64,000 bases of DNA from Curtobacterium sp. HSID17257. Lineage in GTDB: Bacteria > Actinomycetota > Actinomycetes > Actinomycetales > Microbacteriaceae. The stretch spans positions 17,334 through 81,333 of the forward strand of contig NZ_RBLU01000003.1 of assembly GCF_003989515.1 (NCBI RefSeq), written 5' to 3'. The notes under the pieces are model-generated. The model did not search any database and was not told the DNA's origin. It saw nothing but the letters and a program-made list of their open reading frames with translations. A program made the position numbers and the translations under genes. This document shows positions 1 to 10,754 of the stretch, in pieces (the stretch's first letter is position 1; the number at the start of each line of letters is the position of its first letter).

Positions 1-1
1 C

Positions 2-805
2 AGCTGGGCGGGCGTGCTGGTGCGACTCGTCGCACCGAGGGGCGCTCGCATCGTCTACCAGCCCCACGGCTACGCGTTCGAACGTCGGTGGTCGCTCGTT
101 GCAGTGATCGCCTTCGCCGTGGAGGCCGTCCTGGCTCGGCGTGATCAGTGCGTTGCAGTGCTCTCCCCGAGGGAGGAACACCTCACGCGACGACTGCACG
201 CCCGCGCCCGGACGGTCCTGGTCCCGAACGCCCCGACGCTCCGGGAGCGCGTCGGGGCGGACGGATCTCGAGGATCCCGTCGGCCTCGCATCGCCATGAT
301 CGGGCGCGCGTGTCCGCAGAAGGATCCGGACCTCTTCGTCGAGGTCGTCGAACTCGTTCGCTGCCGGGTACCCGACCTCGAAGCCGTCTGGATCGGAGGC
401 GGAGACCCCGGTGCCGAGGAGCGTCTGCGTGGTGCCGGGATCGAGGTCACCGGCTGGGTCGAGGCCGACGATCTCGCACCGCTGGTCGACCGCGTGGACG
501 TCGTCGTCCACACGGCGCGGTACGAGGGCTTCCCGATCAGCGTGCTCGATGCGTCAGCGCGGCAGGTCCCGGTCGTCGCTCGCGACATCCCTGCGCTCGT
601 CGGGACCCCGATCGTTCGAGCAGCCGGCGCAGCGGGCCTCGCGGACACCGTCGTCGCGTGTCTGCGCGACCCCGCCTTCGCGCGCGCTGTTGCGGGGCAG
701 GGCGCGACGCTCCTCCGGACGATGAACGATGAGACGCAGCGTTCTGCCTTCGCGCAGCTGTACCAGCACGGCGGTGCAGCAGCGGAAGCGTCGGCGGATC
801 GATGA
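2..805 (+). CDS. Glycosyltransferase, GT4 type (5' end outside window)
   Basis: The frame is open to the left edge, so about 267 C-terminal codons are present and the GTG at 14 is probably internal. Visible is the nucleotide-sugar-binding half of a GT-B fold enzyme: GRACPQKDPDLF near codon 100 and YEGFPISVLDA near codon 178, where the usual E-x7-E pair reads E-x7-D. Such enzymes add a sugar to a lipid-linked polysaccharide precursor on the inner membrane face; donor and acceptor cannot be read. Its TGA overlaps the ATG of the next gene, opening a run of four overlapping genes that looks like the end of a polysaccharide operon. Confidence 0.85.
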   Translation, partial: SWAGVLVRLVAPRGARIVYQPHGYAFERRWSLVAVIAFAVEAVLARRDQCVAVLSPREEHLTRRLHARARTVLVPNAPTLRERVGADGSRGSRRPRIAMIGRACPQKDPDLFVEVVELVRCRVPDLEAVWIGGGDPGAEERLRGAGIEVTGWVEADDLAPLVDRVDVVVHTARYEGFPISVLDASARQVPVVARDIPALVGTPIVRAAGAAGLADTVVACLRDPAFARAVAGQGATLLRTMNDETQRSAFAQLYQHGGAAAEASADR

Positions 806-1827
806 GGGTCCTCTTCCCGGGGCGGATCGTCGATCGGCACGTGGGTGGCAACACCACGTACGCACGCATGCTCGTCGGGGGTGTGGAATCCGCGGGTCAC
901 GCTGCTGCGTGCCTGCCTTGGGCCCGGCACCCGGTCGTGACTGCTGCGTTGGAGACGTTCGCGGGTCTGCGGCGTTCCGAGGACACGGTCATCCACTACT
1001 CAGCCGACACCGGCCCCCTGTTCCCGACCACGGTGCCGAGCGTGGTCACGGTGCACGGCGTGGCGAGCCGGTGGATCACCGCCGCCAGGAACCCACTGCA
1101 GGAGCAGGTGTGGCGGTCCCGAGTGGGCGCTGCGATCCGGTCGACCGGAAGGCTCGTCACCGTCTCGCGCTCCGCGGCCGATGACATCTCCGAGGTGTTC
1201 CAAGTCGACCCCTCGACCATCTCCGTGATCCCGCACGGGATCGACCACGACGCCTTCGCGGTACCGACGATGCTCAGCGAGCGGCTGGCGCACCTTGCTT
1301 CTCGGCCCTTCGTGCTCTACCTCGGGAACATCGAACCGCGGAAGAACGTCCGCTCGCTCATCGAGGCGTTCGAGCGCCCGGCGCTCCGTCGGTCCGGCGT
1401 CCGACTGGTCCTCGCTGGCCGACCGGCCTGGGGGTACCGCGAGACGTTCGAGCGTCTGTCGACCGCAGTGAACTGCGAGTACGTCGGCTTCGTCGACGAC
1501 GCTGAGCGGGCGGCCCTCATGCAGCACACCGAGTTGTTCGCCTTCCCGAGCCTCTACGAAGGGTTCGGGTTCCCGGTGCTGGAAGCGCTGGCAGCGGGGG
1601 TGCCCGTCGTCGCGAGTCGTCGGGGTTCGCTCGCCGAGGTCGCCGGCCCGAGTCGGACGCTCGGCGACCTGAGTGCAGAGGGCCTGGAACGTGACGTGCT
1701 CGCGGCACTGTCCGACGAGCGCTGGAAGGAGAGCCTGCGACGTTCCGGTCCAGCGTGGGCGTCGCGTTTCACATGGGAGCAGAGCATCGCAGCCCACCTC
1801 CGGATCTACGAGGAAGTCCTCCGTTGA
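802..1827 (+). CDS. Glycosyltransferase, GT4 type
   Basis: A full-length 341-residue GT-B glycosyltransferase. The C-terminal half carries GNIEPRKNVRSLIEAF near residue 175 and EGFGFPVLEALAAGVPVV near residue 253, giving an intact E-x7-E donor-binding pair. The N-terminal half has the family-typical VTVSRSAADDI and VIPHGID segments around residues 115-150. The ATG overlaps the preceding stop and its own stop overlaps a TTG start, so it is translationally coupled within the polysaccharide operon. It is expected to extend a lipid-linked repeat unit in the cytoplasm; sugar specificity is not predictable from sequence. Confidence 0.9.
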   Translation: MRVLFPGRIVDRHVGGNTTYARMLVGGVESAGHAAACLPWARHPVVTAALETFAGLRRSEDTVIHYSADTGPLFPTTVPSVVTVHGVASRWITAARNPLQEQVWRSRVGAAIRSTGRLVTVSRSAADDISEVFQVDPSTISVIPHGIDHDAFAVPTMLSERLAHLASRPFVLYLGNIEPRKNVRSLIEAFERPALRRSGVRLVLAGRPAWGYRETFERLSTAVNCEYVGFVDDAERAALMQHTELFAFPSLYEGFGFPVLEALAAGVPVVASRRGSLAEVAGPSRTLGDLSAEGLERDVLAALSDERWKESLRRSGPAWASRFTWEQSIAAHLRIYEEVLR

Positions 1828-2888
1828 CCAAGATCGCGATCCTGCACGCCTACAGTGCGTCGAACGCCGGGGACGGGCTCCTCGTCGATGCCGCTGTCGA
1901 CCTCCTCGACGAGGCCTTCGTCAATTGCGAGTACACGGTCTTCGCGCGGTACCCCGAGTCGTTCCCTGCGCGTCCACGAGTACGGTTCGTCTCGACTCGT
2001 TGGGCGACGCGGGCAGCTCGCGCCGGTTGCCGAGCCCTGCGCTCGCTGGATGACTTCGACCTCGTCGTCGGCGTCGGCGGCGGCTACCTGCGCTTCGGCG
2101 GGCTCGTGGAATCGGCCAAGACAGCCATCGCTCACCTGCCCCAGCTGCTGGCGGCGGCGCGGACGACCGCCCCGACGGTCTACCTGCCGCAGTCGATCGG
2201 GCCGGAGGGAGCGGTCGTGCGGGCGGTCCTGCGGCGTCTGCTCGCGAAGGTCGACCTGGTGTGCCTCCGCGATGATCGATCTGTCGCGGAGCTGGCGCTC
2301 GACAACGCAGGACGCTTCCCCGACACGGCGTTGCTCGACAGCGGGTGGAGCGAGCGACGAGGAACGCTGAGCGTGGCGAAGCCCGTCGTCTCGGTCCGCC
2401 CTGTCCGTCGTGCTGGCCGACGTCGGCTGTCGCGAGTCGTGTCGATGCTGAGACCCTTCGACGGCTGGGTCCAGAGCACCGGAGCCGGGAACGACGACAG
2501 CGCTGCCGTGGAACGGAGCGGACCAGACCGCGTCCTCGGGCACGAGGAGTACACGACCGGAGGCCGTCGTGTCGTCGTGGCCGTCCGACTGCACGCGGCG
2601 CTGATGGCGCTGCGAGCGGGGCACTGGGTGGTCCACCTTGCCTACGAGCGGAAGGGCTTCGGTGCCTTTGCCGATCTCGGTCTGCCGGAACACGTCCACT
2701 CGGTGTACGGGTTCGATCCGGCCACGGTGCAGGAACAGGTCACAGCCCTCGTGTCCGACGCTTCGTCCCGAGCGCGGTACGACCGTGCAGTCATGTCCGC
2801 CCTCGCGGCGTTCCGGACGGAGCGGCAGGCCCTCATCGGGCGGATCAGCTCCTTGGCTGGATCCCAGCAGGCCGTGGATCGACGGTGA
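1824..2888 (+). CDS. Polysaccharide pyruvyl transferase family protein
   Basis: TTG at 1824 is chosen because it overlaps the previous stop (TTGA) and begins directly with the conserved first strand, TKIAILHAYSASNAGDG. This gives 354 residues. The GGGYLRFGG loop near residue 90, the YLPQSIGP segment, and VRLHAALMALRAGHWVV with YERKGF near the C-terminus are characteristic of the PS_pyruv_trans family, which transfers pyruvate from phosphoenolpyruvate as a ketal onto a sugar of an exopolysaccharide. It would add negative charge to the polymer made by this operon. The family is clear; the acceptor sugar is unknown. Confidence 0.85.
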   Translation: MTKIAILHAYSASNAGDGLLVDAAVDLLDEAFVNCEYTVFARYPESFPARPRVRFVSTRWATRAARAGCRALRSLDDFDLVVGVGGGYLRFGGLVESAKTAIAHLPQLLAAARTTAPTVYLPQSIGPEGAVVRAVLRRLLAKVDLVCLRDDRSVAELALDNAGRFPDTALLDSGWSERRGTLSVAKPVVSVRPVRRAGRRRLSRVVSMLRPFDGWVQSTGAGNDDSAAVERSGPDRVLGHEEYTTGGRRVVVAVRLHAALMALRAGHWVVHLAYERKGFGAFADLGLPEHVHSVYGFDPATVQEQVTALVSDASSRARYDRAVMSALAAFRTERQALIGRISSLAGSQQAVDRR

Positions 2889-4018
2889 GGGCACGGTTCG
2901 CGTCGCCCCTCCCGGTCATCAGCATGGTGGTCAGCGGTGCCGCGCTCCCGGTCGGTCCCGCCCTCGTCCAGGCGCTGGCCGCGCGGACGTTCGACATGTC
3001 CGACCAGGCGACCCTCGCCGTCGGGCTCAGCGCGGGAGCGTTCCTCAGCGGCGTGGTGAACGCCGTCGTGGCGGAAGCCCGACTCGCGGACGCCGCGGCC
3101 GCGGCTCGTTGGTCGTCGTCCGGGTCTCGGTTCGCGGTACTCGCAGCAGCCCTCGGGGCCGGCTCGATGGTGACCTCGCCGCAGATGGTCACGGTCGTCA
3201 TCGGGTTCCCGCTGCTCATGATCGCCCTGCAACTCGGGCGCACCGATTCCGTCGTCCTGGGTTCCTGGCGCACGGAGTCAGCCGCAGCCGGGCTGCTCGT
3301 GCTCTTCGGCTCGACGGCGCTGGTCCTCGTCCCCGTGATCGGAAGCGGCGCCTTCGGACTCCTCGCGCTCGGGATGTTCCTGCCCGTCGCCCTCCGCGCC
3401 ACCGTCCACCCAGTCGAACGCGGCCTTCCGGTCCCGTGCCTCCGCCGTCTGCTGATCGGAGCGGAGACCTGTGTCGTCGCAGCGGTCCCGCTCGTCCTGA
3501 CCGCGCTCGTCCTGGCGATCCTCGGTCCCGGGACGGCAGTGGCGTTCCGCTTGCTCCTCACCGTCCTCGGCGTCCTGCAGCCACTCCTCGGGTACCTCCG
3601 GACCGTGCTGCTCGCGAGAGCCGCGTCGCGGCTGACCGCGGTCCTCACCGTGGCGTCGGCACTGGCGCTGGCCACAGTGGTCGTGGCACACACGGTCGGC
3701 ATCCCCCGGCTCCTGTTCGGCGCAGGATGGTCGATGACCACGTCCACACTGGTCGCCGCCTGTGTCTGGAAGGTCGCGAGCATCCCGTCGACGATCCCCT
3801 TCGCAGCGCTACGCCGACGAGGTGCGGTGGTCGACGTACTGGTGCTCCGAGGGGCTCTCTCCGCGCTCAGCGTCCTTGCCGCGACCATCGCGATGGTCGT
3901 GACTCACAGCCTCCTCGTCGTTCTCTGTGCCCTGACGGTGGTGGAACTCGTCGCCTTCCTGGCATACCGGTGGCGGGCAGCGGGTGAGCGGCTGAGCCCG
4001 AGTCTGTCGCTGTCGTGA
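2885..4018 (+). CDS. Polytopic membrane protein, probable polysaccharide flippase
   Basis: GTG at 2885 overlaps the previous stop (GTGA), giving 377 residues. The protein is almost entirely hydrophobic, with roughly ten to twelve membrane segments separated by short basic loops. Size, topology and position at the end of a glycosyltransferase/pyruvyltransferase operon fit a Wzx-like or MVF-family exporter of lipid-linked repeat units, but I see no diagnostic motif, so the call rests on context. The gene is followed by a perfect 46-bp palindrome that probably ends the transcript. Confidence 0.65.
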   Translation: MRARFASPLPVISMVVSGAALPVGPALVQALAARTFDMSDQATLAVGLSAGAFLSGVVNAVVAEARLADAAAAARWSSSGSRFAVLAAALGAGSMVTSPQMVTVVIGFPLLMIALQLGRTDSVVLGSWRTESAAAGLLVLFGSTALVLVPVIGSGAFGLLALGMFLPVALRATVHPVERGLPVPCLRRLLIGAETCVVAAVPLVLTALVLAILGPGTAVAFRLLLTVLGVLQPLLGYLRTVLLARAASRLTAVLTVASALALATVVVAHTVGIPRLLFGAGWSMTTSTLVAACVWKVASIPSTIPFAALRRRGAVVDVLVLRGALSALSVLAATIAMVVTHSLLVVLCALTVVELVAFLAYRWRAAGERLSPSLSLS

Positions 4019-4063
4019 CGGACGGGAGGCGCGGTGCCAGCTGGCACCGCGCCTCCCGTCCGT
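4018..4063. terminator. 46-bp perfect palindrome, copy 1 (bidirectional terminator candidate)
   Basis: Two 23-bp arms are exact reverse complements with no spacer. The outer arm is ACGGACGGGAGGC, then GCGGTGC, and the centre is CAGCTG. It begins at the last base of the flippase stop and lies between two convergent genes (flippase and antitoxin-like gene). Four related palindromes occur elsewhere, always between converging genes. There is only a weak T-rich stretch after it. Confidence 0.8.
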
Positions 4064-4076
4064 TCTGTTGAGCGGT

Positions 4077-4250
4077 CTACTTGCCGATCTTGTCGTCGGC
4101 GGCCTGCTCGGCCTTGTCGACCTGCTCGCCGTGGCCACCGCCGGTGGCCTTGTCGGCTGCATCGCCGGCCTTGCTGAGACCGGCGTCCGTCGCCTGCTCG
4201 CCCTTGTCGCTGTTCGCGAAGTCCTTGGCCTTGTCACCGAGGTCACTCAT
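4077..4250 (-). CDS. Small MT0933-type antitoxin-like protein
   Basis: A 57-residue, highly charged, alanine- and lysine-rich protein beginning MSDLGDKAKDF. It has the spacing of DKAKD, a central KAGD-AADKATGGG segment and a QVDKAEQAADDKIG tail seen in the MT0933_antitox family, small helical proteins first named from Mycobacterium tuberculosis. The ATG at 4250 is preceded on its strand by GGGAGCACC. No toxin gene adjoins it: the upstream neighbour is divergent purA and the downstream one is a convergent flippase. Whether this family really neutralises a toxin is poorly established, and a stress-response or CsbD-like role is an alternative. Confidence 0.7.
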   Translation of the reverse strand: MSDLGDKAKDFANSDKGEQATDAGLSKAGDAADKATGGGHGEQVDKAEQAADDKIGK

Positions 4251-4371
4251 GTGGTGCTCCCTTGCTCGTCGGATCCGACACGGACGACGGTGCGCCGGGA
4301 GTGCCGGACGGGCTCCCAGGTGCGGAACCGGTTCTCCACAGGCGGGTGGCGTGCAGGTGGACAGCCGATAG

Positions 4372-6299
<1,928 letters not shown>

Positions 6300-6320
6300 C
6301 CCCGCCCCACTCCGGGAACG

Positions 6321-6353
6321 ACGAAGCCCCCGCCTCGGTGGCGGGGGCTTCGT
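6321..6353. terminator. Hairpin terminator between convergent genes
   Basis: A perfect 14-bp stem (ACGAAGCCCCCGCC and its complement) closes a 5-nt loop TCGGT. It sits 21 bp after the phosphatase stop and 9 bp before the 3' end of the opposing NERD gene, so it can serve both strands. It differs in sequence from the 46-bp palindrome family. Confidence 0.8.
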
Positions 6354-6362
6354 CGCGTCTGC

Positions 6363-7361
6363 TCACGCCTCCGGCAGGCGGTACGTCCCGACGGTGATCG
6401 TGTGCGCGCCCTGGCCGGCCAGCTGTCGCACCACGGCGTCGGTGCGTGCCCGGTTCGGCACGGCGTGCTTCCGGGCGAGGTCGGTCACGAGGCCGCGCAG
6501 TTCGTTGTCGTTCGTCACCACGGCGGTCGTCGCCGAACGTCCGGTCGGTGTGGTGCTCGTGCTGCGGTCCTCCGGGTTGACGTACGCAGCGGCGTCGCCG
6601 GAGTAGAACACGCACGAGTCGACCCACTGCGGCCCGTTGCCGTCCGCGTCGGCCAGGAACCGCTGCAGGCGTCGGGCCTGCTGGCGGACCTGACGGGTCG
6701 GGGCGTTCCCACCGGACTGCACGCGGACCTGCCACCAGTGCTCGACGTCGTCAGCGTGGTCGAGCACGCGACGACTGCGCACCTGGATCGCGAAGGACCC
6801 GGTCAGCGACGACTCGTCGAGCAGGTTGCGGAAGGCGTGGTGCACGGCGCTCGGCTTGCGACCGTCGAACACGATCCCGTTCCACCGCTTGTTCTCGATG
6901 ACCAGCACGTGCCCGGACTCGAACACGAGCACGTGGTCGAGCTGAGCGGCGTAGCTGCGGTCGCGGTCCCGCTCGCCCTGGGCCACGGGCACGAAGACGA
7001 CGTTGGTCAGCAGCGCGCCGTTGATCCCGGCGGCCTTGCAGACCTCGAGGATCGTGCGCTGCGAGGCCTCCTCCCACCGCATGCCCGTCCGGGCGAGGGC
7101 ACGACCGGCTTCGGCCTCGGTGAGGGCCTGCTGCCGGGCGGCCTCGGCACCGGCGAGCTGGCGGCCGTGCTCGGCCTCGGCGGCGGCGGTCTGCTCGCGG
7201 TGTTCCCGCTCGAGGGTGCCGGTGCGGTGGTCCAGCCGGACCTCGGCGTCGGAGAGGGCGGCACGGTTGGAGGACTGGGTCCGCCGCAGGACGATCACCA
7301 GGACGACCACGACGATCGCGAGCCCCCCGGCAACCACCCACGGCACGAGGTCGCTGGTCAT
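6363..7361 (-). CDS. Membrane-anchored NERD (nuclease-related) domain protein
   Basis: A protein of 332 residues in three parts: an N-terminal membrane helix (about 8-25), a charged alanine/glutamate-rich coiled coil (about 35-90), and a NERD-type domain. The domain carries QLDHVLVFESGHVLVIENK near residues 140-160, where Asp, Glu and the E-N-K triad resemble the restriction-endonuclease-like core. The C-terminal quarter contains two further alpha/beta segments. ATG at 7361 is preceded by GAGGTGG. NERD proteins are assumed to bind or cut nucleic acid, but few have been tested. No restriction or defence partner is adjacent. Confidence 0.8.
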   Translation of the reverse strand: MTSDLVPWVVAGGLAIVVVVLVIVLRRTQSSNRAALSDAEVRLDHRTGTLEREHREQTAAAEAEHGRQLAGAEAARQQALTEAEAGRALARTGMRWEEASQRTILEVCKAAGINGALLTNVVFVPVAQGERDRDRSYAAQLDHVLVFESGHVLVIENKRWNGIVFDGRKPSAVHHAFRNLLDESSLTGSFAIQVRSRRVLDHADDVEHWWQVRVQSGGNAPTRQVRQQARRLQRFLADADGNGPQWVDSCVFYSGDAAAYVNPEDRSTSTTPTGRSATTAVVTNDNELRGLVTDLARKHAVPNRARTDAVVRQLAGQGAHTITVGTYRLPEA

Positions 7362-7456
7362 GGGACCACCTCACCACGACGCAGCGCGCGCGGGGTCGCG
7401 GGCTGCGGCGAGTCCGGCAGGACGCCGTGCTGTCAGCGCATCCAGGCCGGTCCGGC

Positions 7457-8176
7457 TCAGCGCGGCCAGGTCGCGACGACCGCCACCGCGTTGAACAGCA
7501 CGTGCGCGACGATCGCGCCCCCGATGCGGTTCGTCATCGCGACCAGGGTGCCGGTGAGCAGCCCGAGCACGAAGGTCGTCAGGAAGACCTGCACCCCTCC
7601 GAGCGACGTCGTCGCCGACCCCAGGAACAGGTGCGCCAGCGCGAACAGGAACGCCGTCACGAGCACGGCGAGCCACCGCGTCCGCGGCGTGAGCTCGGCA
7701 GCGAGCAGGCGCTGGAACAGCCCGCGGAAGAACAGTTCCTCGAGCACGGGGCTGATCAGCACGATGCCGACCGCCGACACGAGCAGCAGCCCGACGTCCG
7801 GGGGCCCGAACGACGGCCCGGGCTGCAGTCCGGTCGTGCCGGAGAACGACAGGGACAGCACGGCGTCGAACACCCGCGCCAGGATGACGATCCCGAGTGC
7901 GAACACGAGGTCGCCGAGCTCGATGCGGAACCGTCCGAACAGGTCGCGGCCCGTGCGACGAACGACCCAGATGATGCCGAAGACCAGCGGTACCCAGACC
8001 GCGACGTTGCCGAGCAGCACCTGCAGCACCGGGCCGGGGACGGCTCCGCGCAGCGTCAGGGTGCTGACGATCCGGGCGAGCACGACGGCAACGACGAGGG
8101 CGATCAGCAGGGCGACGAGGTCGCGTTGCCGGGCGGTCGAGGGCTCGGTGGCGGCCGCTTCCGGCTCGGAGGTCAT
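7457..8176 (-). CDS. CPBP family intramembrane glutamic protease
   Basis: A 239-residue protein with about seven or eight membrane segments. The catalytic motif SPVLEELFFRGLFQRLL lies near residue 145 (EE-x3-R), followed by FALAHLFLG about 35 residues on and a third conserved His/Asn segment, AHVLFNAVAVV, near the C-terminus. This is the CPBP (Abi/CAAX-like) architecture. Substrates are unknown; relatives act in bacteriocin self-protection or membrane-protein processing. The gene diverges from the exopolysaccharide locus at 8330 and is separated from the NERD gene by 95 bp on the same strand. Confidence 0.85.
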   Translation of the reverse strand: MTSEPEAAATEPSTARQRDLVALLIALVVAVVLARIVSTLTLRGAVPGPVLQVLLGNVAVWVPLVFGIIWVVRRTGRDLFGRFRIELGDLVFALGIVILARVFDAVLSLSFSGTTGLQPGPSFGPPDVGLLLVSAVGIVLISPVLEELFFRGLFQRLLAAELTPRTRWLAVLVTAFLFALAHLFLGSATTSLGGVQVFLTTFVLGLLTGTLVAMTNRIGGAIVAHVLFNAVAVVATWPR

Positions 8177-8329
8177 GGGGCGAGCGTAGAGGACGACCGA
8201 CGCAGATCGGCGAGAACAGCCGAGCAGACCTCATCCGTGTGACACTATTCACTAGCCGACTGCTGGGAGAACCCCTGCGGAGCCTGTGCGGGACCACGGG
8301 AACGGCCAGGATCGGGGAAGGCGGGCCGC

Positions 8330-9778
8330 GTGGAACTGCGCGACTACATCACTGTGCTCCGCAAGGGGTGGGTGCTCATCGTGGTGCTCGCCCTGGTGGG
8401 CGTCGCGGCGGCTGCAGGGTTCTCCCTGCTGAAGAAGCCGGTCTACTCCGCCTCGGCACAGGTGTTCGTCTCCACCGAGACGTCGGGCAGCGCGAGCGAC
8501 CTGGCGCAGGGCAACACGTTCACGCAGCAGCGCGTGCTGACGTACTCGAACCTGGTGCAGACGCCGATCGTCCTCCTGCCGGTCATCTCGTCGCTCGGGC
8601 TCGACATGAACGCCGACCAGCTGGCGACGATGGTCTCGGCGACGGCGCCGACGAGCACCACGCTCATCTCGATCACCGTGCAGGGCACCGACCCGGTGCA
8701 GGCGACCGAGATCGCCAACGCGACCTCGCAGAGCCTGACGAACGTGGTGCAGGACATCGAGGCCACGGACGCGAACGGCACGAGCACCGTCAAGCTCACC
8801 CGCGTGAAGCAGGCCGACGTGCCGCTCAAGCCGGTCAGCCCCAACGTCCCCGTGAACATCGCCCTCGGTCTGCTCGTCGGTCTGGCGCTCGGCGTCGGCA
8901 TCGCCGTGCTGCGCGAGACGCTCGACAACCGCGTCCGCGTCGAGACCGACGTCGAGAAGATCAGCGACAAGCCGGTCGTCGGCGGCATCGCGTTCGACAG
9001 CAAGGCATCCGAGCGGCCCCTGATCGTGCAGGTCGACCCGCGCAGCCCGCGTGCCGAGTCCTTCCGCACGCTCCGCACGAACCTGCAGTTCCTCGACCTC
9101 GGCACCGGCTCGCGCACGTTCGTCATGACGTCGTCGATGCAGTCCGAGGGCAAGAGCACCACGGTCGCGAACCTGGCGATCGCGCTCGACAGCGCCGGCT
9201 TCAAGGTCATCCTGATCGACGCCGACCTCCGCCGCCCCCGCGTCGGCGAGTACATGGAGGTCGACAGTGCTGTCGGCCTGACCGACGTGCTCATCGGTCG
9301 TGCGACCCTCGAGGACGTCGCACAGCCCTGGGGCCGTGGCAACCTGGTCGTGCTCCCCGCCGGTCAGATCCCGCCGAACCCGTCGGAGCTCCTCGGCTCG
9401 AAGGCCATGCAGGACCTCATCACGACGCTCGAGCAGCAGTTCGACTACGTGCTGTTCGACGCACCGCCGCTGCTGCCCGTCACCGACGCCGCGATCCTGT
9501 CGAAGAAGGCGTCCGGCGCCATCCTCGCGGTCGCGTCCGGCAAGACCCACAAGGGCCAGCTCGCCGCTGCGGTCGCGTCGCTCGAGAACGTCGGCGCCCC
9601 GATCGCCGGCTTCGTCATCACGATGATGCCGGTCAAGGGCCCGGGCGCGTACGGCTACGGCCGGTACGGCTACGGCTACGGGTACGGCCTGGACGAGGCG
9701 GAGCCGCCCCAGCCGACCACCAAGGCGCCGAAGAAGGCGCGGGGCAAGCTCGGCACGCTGCGCCGAGCCGACCGCTGA
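8330..9778 (+). CDS. Polysaccharide co-polymerase and tyrosine autokinase (Wzz/CpsD fusion)
   Basis: The 482-residue protein opens with a Wzz-type chain-length domain (VELRDYITVLRK, membrane helix at about 16-36, second helix near 180). A cytoplasmic BY-kinase domain follows: Walker A MTSSMQSEGKST near residue 265 and Walker A'/B VILIDADLRRPR near 293. The C-terminus has a tyrosine cluster at about 438-452 (YGYGRYGYGYGYG), the usual autophosphorylation site. Such proteins set polymer length and are switched by the phosphorylation cycle. GTG at 8330 heads the large exopolysaccharide operon; the likely partner phosphatase is at 5736. Confidence 0.93.
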   Translation: MELRDYITVLRKGWVLIVVLALVGVAAAAGFSLLKKPVYSASAQVFVSTETSGSASDLAQGNTFTQQRVLTYSNLVQTPIVLLPVISSLGLDMNADQLATMVSATAPTSTTLISITVQGTDPVQATEIANATSQSLTNVVQDIEATDANGTSTVKLTRVKQADVPLKPVSPNVPVNIALGLLVGLALGVGIAVLRETLDNRVRVETDVEKISDKPVVGGIAFDSKASERPLIVQVDPRSPRAESFRTLRTNLQFLDLGTGSRTFVMTSSMQSEGKSTTVANLAIALDSAGFKVILIDADLRRPRVGEYMEVDSAVGLTDVLIGRATLEDVAQPWGRGNLVVLPAGQIPPNPSELLGSKAMQDLITTLEQQFDYVLFDAPPLLPVTDAAILSKKASGAILAVASGKTHKGQLAAAVASLENVGAPIAGFVITMMPVKGPGAYGYGRYGYGYGYGLDEAEPPQPTTKAPKKARGKLGTLRRADR

Positions 9779-9793
9779 GACCAGGGGGACGAC

Positions 9794-10741
9794 ATGCGTG
9801 CAGGCCGGGGGGCCCGAGGCCTCGGCGACACCACGAGACGCAACACCCTGATCGGCGCCGCCGTCGCGGTGGTGCTGCTCGTCGTGGTCGACGTCGTGCT
9901 CGTCGCGATGGCGCTCGGCCACACCACGCCCGGAGCCGTCGGCACACCCCGTCCCGCCCCCACGTTCGGGGTGTCGCCCGAGGGGACGCCGTCGGCGTCC
10001 CCCACCCCGTCGCCGAGCGCGACCGCACAGGGCGAGGCGGCGGGGGAGAGCCGCCGCCTGCTGTCCGCAGTGGACGGACGGGAGGCATGGCGCGCCTCCA
10101 GTGCGACCTGTCCCGTCGCGCAGGTGGTGCTGGAGCACACCGTCGACGGGGGAGCGACGTGGACGCCCGTCACGCTCGGTGAGGACGTGCGCGCCCTGTG
10201 GGGCATGCGTGCGACGACCGACGGGCTGTCGCTGCTCGAGGCCGTCGGTGACGACTGCGCGCCGACGGAGCGGACGACCACGGACGACGGTGCGACCTGG
10301 AAGGCGGCCGCTGCCGGCGCGGCAGGCGCCGGCATCACGCCGGACGGCGTGCGACTCGGCAGCACCACGGTGGCGAACCCGTGCCCGCAGCCGCTCGACG
10401 CGTTCCAGGGCACCACCACCACGGTCGTCGTCTGCGACGGCCAGGTGGAGTGGCGGACCGGGACCGCGGCGTGGGTGGACGTGCCGCTCGGCGGCGTCCG
10501 CGGTGTCGCGGTCGACGGGAGCTCGTACACGCTCGCGCGCATCGGGAACCCGGAGTGCGACGGCGTGCAGTTCGAGACGATGACGGCGGTCGGCGTGACG
10601 CCGGCGACGCCGACCACCCCGGTCGGGTGCAGTGACGCGCGGACCGAGGGGCCGATCGCGATCGACCGCGCCGGTCAGGCCGTCTGGATCTGGGCGGGTG
10701 ACGAGGTGCTCGTGTCCACGGACGGCGGCACGACGTGGTGA
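9794..10741 (+). CDS. Membrane-anchored Asp-box (BNR) repeat protein
   Basis: A 315-residue protein with a basic N-terminus, one membrane helix (about 20-42) and a Pro/Ser/Thr-rich linker to about residue 75. An extracytoplasmic domain follows with Asp-box signatures DGGATW near 118, DDGATW near 165 and DGGTTW at the very C-terminus. Asp boxes mark beta-propellers such as sialidases and Ycf48-like proteins, but no sialidase catalytic residues are apparent. It begins 15 bp after the kinase gene and ends 13 bp before the sugar transferase gene, so it is an operon member. A role in assembling or sensing the polymer outside the membrane is inference. Confidence 0.75.
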   Translation: MRAGRGARGLGDTTRRNTLIGAAVAVVLLVVVDVVLVAMALGHTTPGAVGTPRPAPTFGVSPEGTPSASPTPSPSATAQGEAAGESRRLLSAVDGREAWRASSATCPVAQVVLEHTVDGGATWTPVTLGEDVRALWGMRATTDGLSLLEAVGDDCAPTERTTTDDGATWKAAAAGAAGAGITPDGVRLGSTTVANPCPQPLDAFQGTTTTVVVCDGQVEWRTGTAAWVDVPLGGVRGVAVDGSSYTLARIGNPECDGVQFETMTAVGVTPATPTTPVGCSDARTEGPIAIDRAGQAVWIWAGDEVLVSTDGGTTW

Positions 10742-10754
10742 GCCGGAGGTCCTG

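Noticed and set aside
10072..10098. GGACGGGAGGC with GCGCGCCTCC as another palindrome-family copy
   Set aside because: It lies inside the Asp-box gene, the arms are short and the family centre is missing; chance similarity in GC-rich coding DNA is enough.
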